Shown here: piece by piece, positions 56,893 through 64,000 of the stretch
Layout: each line of letters opens with the position of its first letter
Numbering within the stretch: the stretch's first letter is position 1
Origin: Pseudomonas entomophila
Lineage (GTDB): Bacteria > Pseudomonadota > Gammaproteobacteria > Pseudomonadales > Pseudomonadaceae
Assembly (NCBI RefSeq): GCF_018417595.1
Contig: NZ_CP070982.1
Span: 5,569,001 to 5,633,000 of the forward strand
DNA length: 64,000 nt
Direction of reading: 5' to 3'
Notes under the pieces: generated by a model
What the model was told of the DNA's origin: nothing
Databases searched by the model: none
Seen by the model: the letters and a program-made list of their open reading frames with translations, nothing else
Translations under genes and position numbers: made by a program

Positions 56893-57084
56893 TCAGCTGG
56901 CGTAACCGATCCGTGCCTGGCGCAGGATGCTGGCCGCTGTGGCGGGCAGCAGGTCCTTCTTCGGGTGGGGGATGGTGACCAGTCCGGTCTTGTGGGGGTG
57001 CTTGAAGTGGTGGTGGCTGCCTTTCGAACGCACCCGATACCAACCATCCGCTTCGATCACCGAAATCATTTCACGGCTGTTCAT
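56893..57084 (-). CDS. hicA: Toxin HicA (mRNA interferase)
   Basis: A 63-aa double-stranded-RNA-binding-like toxin. MNSREMISVIEADGWYRV is followed by GSHHHFKHP, which has the catalytic His. It cleaves messenger RNA when free of HicB. It lies upstream of hicB, the usual order. Confidence 0.93.
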   Translation of the reverse strand: MNSREMISVIEADGWYRVRSKGSHHHFKHPHKTGLVTIPHPKKDLLPATAASILRQARIGYAS

Positions 57085-57108
57085 GACCCAATCCTTGGGT
57101 TAGCCGAA

Positions 57109-57144
57109 CGGTGGTTAGTATAACCACCGAACATGCTTTATCAA
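57109..57144 (-). promoter_or_regulatory. hicAB promoter and HicB operator
   Basis: A perfect 9-base-arm palindrome CGGTGGTTA-GTA-TAACCACCG (57109-57129) covers the minus-strand -10 TATACT (57117-57122); TTGATA (57139-57144) is the -35, 16 bases away. This is the layout expected for autorepression. Confidence 0.8.
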
Positions 57145-57262
57145 CACCATACCCACCAAGGCGACGAGTGGGCGATCCGAAGGGAATTATGGTGATTGGT
57201 CGGTGTGACGATCGGGGAGAAGTGATGCAGGGCTTTGCACAGGGCCCGGCATAGCCGGGCAT

Positions 57263-57334
57263 CGCCAGCAAGGCTGGCGCCTACCTGGGTGTTCCAGCCC
57301 TCAGCATGGACCCGTAGAAGCCGGCTTGCCGGCG
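57263..57334. repeat. REP-like inverted pair
   Basis: GCCAGCAAGGCTGGCGCCTAC and a mirrored copy near 57314-57334, before the end of the LysR gene. Confidence 0.6.
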
Positions 57335-57347
57335 AGCATTGGCCACC

Positions 57348-58217
57348 TCAGGTCGCCAGCCCCGCCACCTCCTGCGCCACCCCCAGGAACGCCGCCGGCA
57401 AGCGCGCCTGGCGCCGCTCCTTGAGGCAGTACAGGTACTCGTGCATCACCGGTGCTTCCTCCAGCGCCAGCACCCGAAGCTCCGGGTTGTGCGGTACTTC
57501 GTGGCGGGCAATGATGCTGATGCCGATATTGCGCAGCACCGCCTCGCGGATCGACTCGCGGCTACCGATCTCCAGCAGCGCACCGGCCTTGACGCCAGCC
57601 TCCTGCATCATCTGCTCGGTCAGTTTGCGGGTGGTCGAGCCCTTCTCGCGCATCAGCAAGCAATGCCCGGCCACCACGTCGATGGACACTGCCTGGCGAT
57701 GGGCCAACGGGTGGTTACGGTGCACCGCCACCACCAGCGGATCGGTGCCCAGCACCCGGCGTACCAGGCGCGCGTCCTCCAGCAGTTGCGAAGAGGCGGC
57801 GATGTCCACCCGATAGTCCTCGAGCATTTCCAGCACCTGCTGGGAATTACCAATCTCGACCGCCACGTCCACCTGGGGCAAGCGTTCGCGGAAGATCTTC
57901 ACCAGGTCGAGGATGTAGTACGGCGCGGTGGCGGCGATGCGCAGGCTGCCCTGGGCCTGGCCGCTGTTGCGCAGCTCGAACTCGATGTCGGCCTCCTGCT
58001 GCAGCAGGGCCTTGACCATCGGCAGCAGGCGCACGCCCTCCTCGCTCAGCACCAGGCGCCGGCCGCCGCGGTAGAACAGCTCCACTGCGTACTGGCTCTC
58101 GAGGTTGCGGATCTGCGTGGTCACCGTGGGCTGGCTGAGCCCGAGCTTCTTCGCCGCCAGGGTGATGCTGCCCAGGCGGGCCACCATGTAGAAGGCTTTG
58201 AGCTCGGCGCTCAGCAT
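57348..58217 (-). CDS. LysR-family regulator
   Basis: A 289-aa regulator with the winged helix at residues 1-60 (LGSITLAAKKLGLSQPTVT) and a two-lobed effector domain. It ends next to REP elements and starts 12 bases after cadA, on the same strand. The effector is not evident. A perfect DnaA-box-like TGTGGATAA lies at its start (58218-58226). Confidence 0.9.
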   Translation of the reverse strand: MLSAELKAFYMVARLGSITLAAKKLGLSQPTVTTQIRNLESQYAVELFYRGGRRLVLSEEGVRLLPMVKALLQQEADIEFELRNSGQAQGSLRIAATAPYYILDLVKIFRERLPQVDVAVEIGNSQQVLEMLEDYRVDIAASSQLLEDARLVRRVLGTDPLVVAVHRNHPLAHRQAVSIDVVAGHCLLMREKGSTTRKLTEQMMQEAGVKAGALLEIGSRESIREAVLRNIGISIIARHEVPHNPELRVLALEEAPVMHEYLYCLKERRQARLPAAFLGVAQEVAGLAT

Positions 58218-58229
58218 TGTGGATAACCT

Positions 58230-60476
58230 CTATTTTCGCAGCAGGCGCAAGCCGTTGAACACCACCAGCAGGCTCACGCCCATGTCGGCGAACACTGCCA
58301 TCCACATGGTGGCCATGCCGGCAAAGGTGATCGCCAGGAAGACCGCCTTGATCCCCAGGGCCAGCACGATGTTCTGGGTGAGGATCGCCGCGCTTTGGCG
58401 CGACAGCCTGACGAACGCCGGGATTTTGCGCAAGTCGTCGTCCATCAGTGCCACGTCGGCAGTCTCGATGGCCGTGTCGGTACCGGCGGCGGCCATGGCG
58501 AAACCGATCTCGGCGCGGGCCAGGGCCGGCGCGTCGTTGATGCCGTCACCGACCATGCCGACCCGGTGGCCCTCGGCGTACAGGCGCTCGATGGTGGCGA
58601 GCTTGTCCGCCGGCAGCAGGTTGCCCTCGGCCCGGTCGATCCCCACCTGGGCGGCAATGGCCTGGGCGGTGTGGGGATTGTCGCCGGTGAGCATGACGGT
58701 CTTGATACCGAGCTCATGCAGTTCGGCGATGGCCTGGCGGCTGCTGTCCTTGACCGTGTCGGCCACGGCGAACAGCGCCAGCGGGCCACTGCGGTCGAGC
58801 AGCAGCACCACGGTCTTGCCCTGGCGCTCCAGCTGGTCCAGCTGGGCTTCAAGCTCGGGCGAGCACAGGCCCAGTTCCTCGACCAGGCGATGGTTGCCCA
58901 AGTGGTAGGTTTCACCGTCGATATCACCGCGCACGCCACGCCCGGCCAGGGCGGCGAACTCGGTGACTTCGCTCAGCGCCAGGTCCTGCGCCTTGGCGAA
59001 CAGGGCGATGGCACCGGACACCGGGTGGTCGGAGCGGTCGGCGAGGCTTGCGGCCAACGTCTGGGCACGGCCTTCGAACAACGGGTCGAGCACCTTGCTG
59101 TCGGTCTGCACCGGCTTGCCGTGGGTGATGGTGCCGGTCTTGTCCAGGGCCAGGAAGTCCAGCTTGCGCCCGCCCTCCAGATACACGCCGCCCTTGATCA
59201 GGATGCCCTTGCGCGCCGCGGCGGCCAGGCCGCTGACGATGGTCACCGGGGTGGAGATCACCAGCGCGCACGGGCAGGCCACCACCAGCAGCACCAGGGC
59301 ACGGTAGATCCAGTCGAACCAGGCACCGGCCATGAACAGCGGCGGGATGATCGCCACGGCCAGGGCCACGGCGAACACCACCGGGGTGTAGATGCGCGAG
59401 AACTGGTCGACGAAGCGCTGGGTCGGCGCACGGGCACCCTGGGCCTCTTCGACGGCCTTGATGATACGGGCCAGGGTCGACTGGCCAGCGCCTGCGGTGA
59501 CGCGGTACTCCAGCGAACCCGCCTGGTTGATGGTGCCGGCGAACAGCTTGTCGCCCACTGTTTTCTCCACTGGCAGGCTTTCGCCGGTGATCGGTGCCTG
59601 ATCGACGCTGGACTGGCCGCTGATTACCTCGCCGTCCAAACCAATGCGCTCACCCGGGCGTACCCGCACCAACGCCCCCAAGGTCACCTCGCGCACGTCG
59701 ACTTCGCGCCACAGCCCGTCGGCCTGCTGCACGGTCGCCATGTCCGGCGCCAGTTGCATCAGGCCGCCGATCGCGTTGCGCGCGCGGTCCAGCGAGCGGG
59801 CTTCGATCAGTTCGGCCACGGTGAACAGCACCATCACCATGGCCGCTTCCGGCCACTGGCCGATCAGCACGGCGCCGGTCACGGCGATGCTCATCAGCGC
59901 GTTGATGTTGAGGTTGCGGTTCTTCAGGGCGATCCAGCCCTTCTTGTAGGTGCCCAGCCCGCAGCCGAGGATGGCCGCCAGGGCCAGCGCCGCCACCACC
60001 CACTCCGGCGCCTTGCCGGAAAAATGCACAAGCTCGGCGGCGATCGCCGCCACACCGGACAATGCCAGCGGCCACCAGCGGGTCTTGCTTGGCTGGGGCG
60101 CTTCGGTGCTGCCGTCGTCCTCGTCCGCCAGCGGTTCGGCCTTCATGCCCAGGCTGTCGATGGCCTGCTCGATCTGGCCGGTGCCGTCGTGGGTGTGACG
60201 CACCCCCAGCACGCGGTTGATCAGGTTGAACTCCAGTTGCTCGATACCGGCCAGCTTGCCCAGCTTGTCCTGGATCAGCGTCTGCTCGGTCGGGCAGTCC
60301 ATGGCCTGGATGCGGAAACGGCTGAGCTGGGCCTGGGCGCTGGCCTTCTCGGTCAGTTGCACCAGGGCCGGCGCGGCATGGGAGCCGCAGCAGCTGTGGG
60401 CATGGGTGTCGTGGCTGTGACCCTTTTCACCATGGTCGTGGTCATGCTTGTGTTCGGGGCTGACTGGCTGGTTCAT
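58230..60476 (-). CDS. cadA: Cd/Zn/Pb-exporting P1B-type ATPase CadA
   Basis: A 748-aa metal pump. The N-terminus is His-rich ([20 protein letters not shown], residues 9-28) with CCGSH, then a metal domain with DCPTE (60-64). The transport helix has ACPCALV, phosphorylation is at DKTGTIT, and [12 protein letters not shown] ends the ATP domain. It exports Cd, Zn or Pb across the inner membrane. The ATG at 60476 has AAGGA 8 bases upstream. Divergent from cadR. Confidence 0.95.
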   Translation of the reverse strand: MNQPVSPEHKHDHDHGEKGHSHDTHAHSCCGSHAAPALVQLTEKASAQAQLSRFRIQAMDCPTEQTLIQDKLGKLAGIEQLEFNLINRVLGVRHTHDGTGQIEQAIDSLGMKAEPLADEDDGSTEAPQPSKTRWWPLALSGVAAIAAELVHFSGKAPEWVVAALALAAILGCGLGTYKKGWIALKNRNLNINALMSIAVTGAVLIGQWPEAAMVMVLFTVAELIEARSLDRARNAIGGLMQLAPDMATVQQADGLWREVDVREVTLGALVRVRPGERIGLDGEVISGQSSVDQAPITGESLPVEKTVGDKLFAGTINQAGSLEYRVTAGAGQSTLARIIKAVEEAQGARAPTQRFVDQFSRIYTPVVFAVALAVAIIPPLFMAGAWFDWIYRALVLLVVACPCALVISTPVTIVSGLAAAARKGILIKGGVYLEGGRKLDFLALDKTGTITHGKPVQTDSKVLDPLFEGRAQTLAASLADRSDHPVSGAIALFAKAQDLALSEVTEFAALAGRGVRGDIDGETYHLGNHRLVEELGLCSPELEAQLDQLERQGKTVVLLLDRSGPLALFAVADTVKDSSRQAIAELHELGIKTVMLTGDNPHTAQAIAAQVGIDRAEGNLLPADKLATIERLYAEGHRVGMVGDGINDAPALARAEIGFAMAAAGTDTAIETADVALMDDDLRKIPAFVRLSRQSAAILTQNIVLALGIKAVFLAITFAGMATMWMAVFADMGVSLLVVFNGLRLLRK

Positions 60477-60504
60477 GGAATCATCCTTAAAAAAGGGCAC
60501 TAGC

Positions 60505-60542
60505 TCCCTGTAGGAGCCGGCTTGCCGGCGCCTACAGAGAGG
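60505..60542. repeat. REP element in the cadA-cadR region
   Basis: CTGTAGGAGCCGGC with its mirror copy, almost without a loop, inside the cadA leader. Confidence 0.75.
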
Positions 60543-60559
60543 GTTGTTGCCAAGTGAAC

Positions 60560-60580
60560 ACCCTGTAGCCACTATAGGGT
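60560..60580. promoter_or_regulatory. CadR operator
   Basis: A 21-base dyad ACCCTGTAG-CCA-CTATAGGGT is the MerR-family type of operator. On the minus strand TTGACC overlaps it, as in CadR-controlled cadA promoters with long spacing. It lies 25 bases before the cadR start and controls both genes. Confidence 0.85.
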
Positions 60581-60604
60581 CAAGTCCCTTGCTGGAGATT
60601 AGCC

Positions 60605-61048
60605 ATGAAGATCGGAGAACTGGCCAAGGCCACCGACTGCGCCGTGGAAACCATCCGCTACTACGAACGCGAACAACTGCTGCCCGAACCTGCCCGCAGT
60701 GATGGCAATTACCGGCTCTACACCCAGGCCCACGTCGAGCGGCTGACCTTCATCCGCAACTGCCGAACGCTGGACATGACCCTGGATGAGATCCGCAGCC
60801 TGTTGAACCTGCGCGACAGCCCCGAAGCGTCGTGCGGCAGCGTCAATGCGCTGATCGACGAGCATATCGAGCATGTGCAGGCGCGGATCGACGGGTTGGT
60901 GGCGCTGCAGGCGCAGCTGGTGGAGTTGCGCCAGCAGTGCAATGCGCAGGGGGCGGAGTGCGCGATTTTGCAGCAGCTGGAGACGAATGGGGCGGTGTCG
61001 GTGCCGGAGGTGGAGCACTCTCACGTGGGCAGAAGCCACGGGCATTGA
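60605..61048 (+). CDS. cadR: MerR-family cadmium regulator CadR
   Basis: A 147-aa regulator. The HTH is in the first 40 residues ([19 protein letters not shown]), the long dimer helix follows, and the metal ligands are C77, C112 and C119, as in known CadR. The C-terminal His-rich tail ([10 protein letters not shown]) may bind a second metal. GGAG precedes the ATG. Confidence 0.95.
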   Translation: MKIGELAKATDCAVETIRYYEREQLLPEPARSDGNYRLYTQAHVERLTFIRNCRTLDMTLDEIRSLLNLRDSPEASCGSVNALIDEHIEHVQARIDGLVALQAQLVELRQQCNAQGAECAILQQLETNGAVSVPEVEHSHVGRSHGH

Positions 61049-61075
61049 AAATCCTGGGTGCGCTGCGCGCCCCTT

Positions 61076-61139
61076 TCGCGACACAAGGCCGCTCCCACAG
61101 GTTCTGCAGCGTACCTGTGGGAGCGGCCTTGTGTCGCGA
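61076..61139. repeat. REP inverted pair
   Basis: Near-perfect 27-base arms at 61076-61102 and 61113-61139 between convergent cadR and thyA. Confidence 0.9.
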
Positions 61140-61172
61140 TGGGCTGCAAGGCAGCCCCGGCAATCTGAAAAG

Positions 61173-62144
61173 CTACACCGCCATCGGCGCCGTCATCGGC
61201 GCATGGTGCTCATAGCCTTCCAGCGAGAAGTCGCTCGGTTCGATCTTCTCCAACCACTCCGGCTCGTACTTGCCAGTCTTGGCGAACTCCGGCACGCGGT
61301 CGCTGATCACCAGCTTCGGCGCCGCCAGCGGCTCGCGCTTCATCTGCTCGTTGAGCATGTCCAGGTGGTTCTCGTACACATGGGCATCGCCGATGAAGTA
61401 GGTGAACCAGCGTGGGGTGTAGCCGGTCAGGCGGCCGAACAGCGACAGCAGCGCCGCGCCTTCGGTGAGGTTGAACGGTGTGCCCAGGCCCAGGTCGTTG
61501 GAGCGGATGTAGAGCGTCAGGGAGATTTCCTTGGTCTCGACATTCGGGTGGAACTGGTACAGCAGGTGGCACGGCGGCAGGGCCATTTCATCGAGCTGGG
61601 CGCAGTTCCAGCCGTGGAACAGGATACGCCGGCTGCCCGGGTCGTTGGCGATGGTGTCCAGGCACTGGCGCACCTGGTCGATGGCCTTGTACAGGATGAC
61701 GAACGCCTCGCCGCCCTCCTCGTCCTGGGCGATGCGACGGAAGCCCGCCTTTTCAGCCATCTCGATGGCGGCCGGGTTGCTCAGCGGGATGCGCTTGTAG
61801 CCCGGCCACTGGCGCCATTGCACGCCGTAGATCTCACCGAGGTCGTCATGCCCCTGGCGGAACGGGTTGGCCAGCCACTGGGCGTTCTCGTTGGCGTTCT
61901 GGTCCCAGACCTTGCAGCCCAGCTCGCGGAATTCGCCGGCGTTCTTCACGCCGCGCAGGAAACCGACCATTTCGCCGATCGCCGACTTGAACGCCAGCTT
62001 GCGCGTGGTGATGGCCGGGAAGCCTTTCTGCAGGTCGAAGCGCAGCATCGCGCCCGGCAGGCTGATGGTGCGGATGCCGGTGCGGTTTTCCTGCAGCGTG
62101 CCGTTGTCGATGACGTCACGGACCAGATCTAGATACTGTTTCAT
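61173..62144 (-). CDS. thyA: Thymidylate synthase
   Basis: A 323-aa enzyme forming dTMP from dUMP with methylenetetrahydrofolate. The catalytic Cys is in [11 protein letters not shown], and the folate and dUMP motifs are in [17 protein letters not shown] and [12 protein letters not shown]. It lies downstream of lgt in the usual order; a hairpin separates them. Confidence 0.97.
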   Translation of the reverse strand: MKQYLDLVRDVIDNGTLQENRTGIRTISLPGAMLRFDLQKGFPAITTRKLAFKSAIGEMVGFLRGVKNAGEFRELGCKVWDQNANENAQWLANPFRQGHDDLGEIYGVQWRQWPGYKRIPLSNPAAIEMAEKAGFRRIAQDEEGGEAFVILYKAIDQVRQCLDTIANDPGSRRILFHGWNCAQLDEMALPPCHLLYQFHPNVETKEISLTLYIRSNDLGLGTPFNLTEGAALLSLFGRLTGYTPRWFTYFIGDAHVYENHLDMLNEQMKREPLAAPKLVISDRVPEFAKTGKYEPEWLEKIEPSDFSLEGYEHHAPMTAPMAV

Positions 62145-62162
62145 GGCTTACCTGTAGCAAGA

Positions 62163-62187
62163 ACGGCAGGGGGATCGCCCCTGCCGT
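62163..62187 (-). terminator. Hairpin between lgt and thyA
   Basis: A 10-base stem ACGGCAGGGG / CCCCTGCCGT with a 5-base loop, just after the lgt stop and just before the thyA start. It has only a weak T-rich tail on the minus strand, so read-through into thyA is likely. Confidence 0.6.
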
Positions 62188-62192
62188 GGGAA

Positions 62193-63002
62193 TCAAACGG
62201 TGGCCTTGGCCGTCGGTTTGCGGTTGTAGGCCAGCCAGATCAGGAAGATGCCGCCGATGATCATCGGCACGCAGAGCAACTGCCCCATGGTCAACCAGCC
62301 GAAGGCGATATAGCCGAGCTGGGCGTCGGGTACCCGCACGAACTCCACGATGAAACGGAAGATGCCGTAGAACAGCGCGAACATGCCGGAAACGGCCATG
62401 GTCGGGCGCGGCTTGCGCGAGTACAGCCAAAGGATGACGAATAATGCCACACCTTCGAGGGCGAACTGGTACAGCTGCGACGGGTGACGCGGAAGCTGCG
62501 CCGGGTCGCTGAACGGCGGGAACACCATCGCCCAGGGCACGTCGGTGGCCTTGCCCCACAGTTCGGCGTTGATGAAGTTGCCGATGCGCCCGGCGCCCAG
62601 GCCGATGGGTACCAGCGGCGCGACGAAGTCCATCAGCTCGAAGAACGACTTGTTGTTGCGCTTGCCGAACCACAGCGCCGCCAGCATCACGCCAATGAAG
62701 CCGCCGTGGAACGACATGCCGCCCTTCCACACCTCGAAGATCAGCGTCGGGTTGGCCAGGTACTGGTGCAGGTCGTAGAACAGCACATAGCCCAGGCGCC
62801 CGCCGACGATCACCCCCATCGACAGCCAGAACACCAGGTCGGAGAGTTTCTCGCGGCTCCAGGTCGGGTCGAAACGGTTCAACCGGCGTGAGGCCAGCAG
62901 CCAGGCGCCGCCGATGCCGATCAGGTACATCAGGCCGTACCAGTGGATTTTCAGTGGCCCGAGGGCCACGGCCACGGGGTCGATCTGCGGGTAAGGCAGC
63001 AT
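62193..63002 (-). CDS. lgt: Prolipoprotein diacylglyceryl transferase
   Basis: A 269-aa inner-membrane enzyme that adds diacylglycerol to lipobox cysteines. The signature is [15 protein letters not shown], with [11 protein letters not shown] and [10 protein letters not shown]. Seven helices fit the family. It follows the TauE gene by 16 bases. Confidence 0.97.
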   Translation of the reverse strand: MLPYPQIDPVAVALGPLKIHWYGLMYLIGIGGAWLLASRRLNRFDPTWSREKLSDLVFWLSMGVIVGGRLGYVLFYDLHQYLANPTLIFEVWKGGMSFHGGFIGVMLAALWFGKRNNKSFFELMDFVAPLVPIGLGAGRIGNFINAELWGKATDVPWAMVFPPFSDPAQLPRHPSQLYQFALEGVALFVILWLYSRKPRPTMAVSGMFALFYGIFRFIVEFVRVPDAQLGYIAFGWLTMGQLLCVPMIIGGIFLIWLAYNRKPTAKATV

Positions 63003-63018
63003 TGTCTTTCCTCTAGTT

Positions 63019-63801
63019 TCAGATAAGGAAGCTGAGTCCGACGCAGAACAGCAGTGCGGCGAACAGGCGCTTGAGCACGCGCGGCGACAGCTTGTGCGCC
63101 AGGCGCGCGCCGAAGCGGGCGAAGAACATGCTGGTCACGGCAATGCCGACCAGCGCGGGAAGGTAGACGTAACCGATGCTGTGGGCCGGCAGGTGTTCCT
63201 CGTGCCAGCCCAGCCACATGAAGCTCAGGGCGCTGGCCAAGGCGATCGGCAGGCCGCAGGCCGATGAGGTGGCCACCGCCTGCTGCATGGGCAGGCTGCG
63301 CCAGGTCAGGAAGGGCACGGTGAGCGAACCGCCACCGATCCCGAAGATCGCCGAGGCCCAACCGATCACGCCGCCGGCGGCGGTCAGGCCGGGTTTGCCG
63401 GGGATGCCGCGGCTGGCCTTGGGCTTGAGATCCAGGGCCATCTGCGCGGCGATCACCAGGGCGAACACACCAATGATCTTCTGCAGCATCGGCCCCTGGA
63501 TCAGCGAGGCTGTCTTCGCGCCGACCAGTGCGCCGAGCAGGATGCCCACGGTCATCCAGGCGAAGATCGGCCATTGCACCGCGCCCTTGCGCTGGTGCTC
63601 GAGCACGGCGTTGATCGAGGTGAAGACGATGGTCGCCAGCGACGTGCCGACCGCCAGGTGGGTCAGCACCGACGGGTCGAAGCCCTGCAGGGTGAAGCTG
63701 AACACCAGCACCGGCACGATGATGATACCGCCACCGACGCCGAACAGCCCGGCCAGCACACCCGCGCAGGCGCCTAGCAGCAGATAGAGAGCGAATTCCA
63801 T
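63019..63801 (-). CDS. TauE/SafE-family permease
   Basis: A 260-aa membrane protein with about eight helices. The N-terminal [19 protein letters not shown] and the mirrored [19 protein letters not shown] are the two family repeats. It likely exports sulfite, sulfonate or another organic anion. It is the first gene of the probable TauE-lgt-thyA operon. Confidence 0.9.
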   Translation of the reverse strand: MEFALYLLLGACAGVLAGLFGVGGGIIIVPVLVFSFTLQGFDPSVLTHLAVGTSLATIVFTSINAVLEHQRKGAVQWPIFAWMTVGILLGALVGAKTASLIQGPMLQKIIGVFALVIAAQMALDLKPKASRGIPGKPGLTAAGGVIGWASAIFGIGGGSLTVPFLTWRSLPMQQAVATSSACGLPIALASALSFMWLGWHEEHLPAHSIGYVYLPALVGIAVTSMFFARFGARLAHKLSPRVLKRLFAALLFCVGLSFLI

Positions 63802-63932
63802 TCATGGCCCCAGTGGAAAACAATCCGGCATGGTAACGGAAGCCACGCCCGGCGCTCTAGTGAAGTCTGTGTCAGGTGATGGCGAGTGGTCGGCGGCGCG
63901 GGTAGAGTGGCCGAAAACACAGGGGACAACCT

Positions 63933-64000
63933 ATGTGCCTGATCGTATTCGCCTGGCGGCCGGGGACAGCCCGGCCGCTGATCGTCGCGGCCAACCGCGA
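63933..64000 (+). CDS. NRDE-family (TANGO2-like) protein, start only
   Basis: The first 22 codons (MCLIVFAWRP, then LIVAANR) show the Cys2 and Asn-Arg of the NRDE motif. Cut by the window end. Role unknown. Confidence 0.75.
   Translation, partial: MCLIVFAWRPGTARPLIVAANR

Overview
The window reads as chromosomal DNA of a Pseudomonas of the P. putida group. Supporting signs are high GC with Pseudomonas codon use, many paired REP-type inverted repeats, a complete quaternary-amine (carnitine / glycine betaine / dimethylglycine) catabolic region, cadA/cadR with the CadR metal-binding cysteines at 77, 112 and 119, and the hisBHAF order with a DUF2164 gene inserted. Assignment is by recognising protein families; no database search was run.

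1-26 kb is a quaternary-amine region. It holds the end of a chemoreceptor gene, divergent gbcB/gbcA (glycine betaine demethylase), a leftward operon dipeptidase-DUF5943-dgcA-dgcB-etfA-etfB (dimethylglycine demethylation with its electron-transfer flavoprotein), cdhR divergent from caiX-cdhC-cdhA-cdhB (carnitine uptake and conversion to glycine betaine), the regulator gbdR, sdaB (serine to pyruvate), and the transporter cbcXWV. Together they import choline-type compounds and carnitine, convert carnitine to glycine betaine, demethylate it stepwise, and dispose of the serine formed. About 600 bp between gbcA and etfB contains a diverged four-copy repeat array with DnaA-box-like 9-mers. It is the most unusual non-coding structure in the window.

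26-46 kb is ordinary core genome: hisB-hisH-DUF2164-hisA-hisF, an OFA-type MFS transporter, asmA-mutY-yggX, tRNA-Phe, ppk2, a GABA-type permease, a basic-amino-acid ABC transporter, a methyltransferase, paired SMR exporter genes mdtJ/mdtI, a DUF2975 plus XRE pair, and two small lipoproteins.

46.5-53.7 kb is a 7.1-kb genomic island in the 3' end of tRNA-Thr(UGU), bounded by a 24-bp direct repeat with one mismatch. It carries a P4-type integrase, a second tyrosine-recombinase gene with a small partner, a small membrane protein, and a likely defence cassette: a TIR-domain protein and a 48-residue protein divergent from a WYL regulator of the CapW/BrxR type.

53.7-64 kb returns to core DNA: a copper nitrite reductase, small conserved genes, a hicAB toxin-antitoxin pair, a LysR regulator, cadA divergent from cadR, thyA, lgt, a TauE/SafE permease, and the start of an NRDE-family gene cut by the window end.
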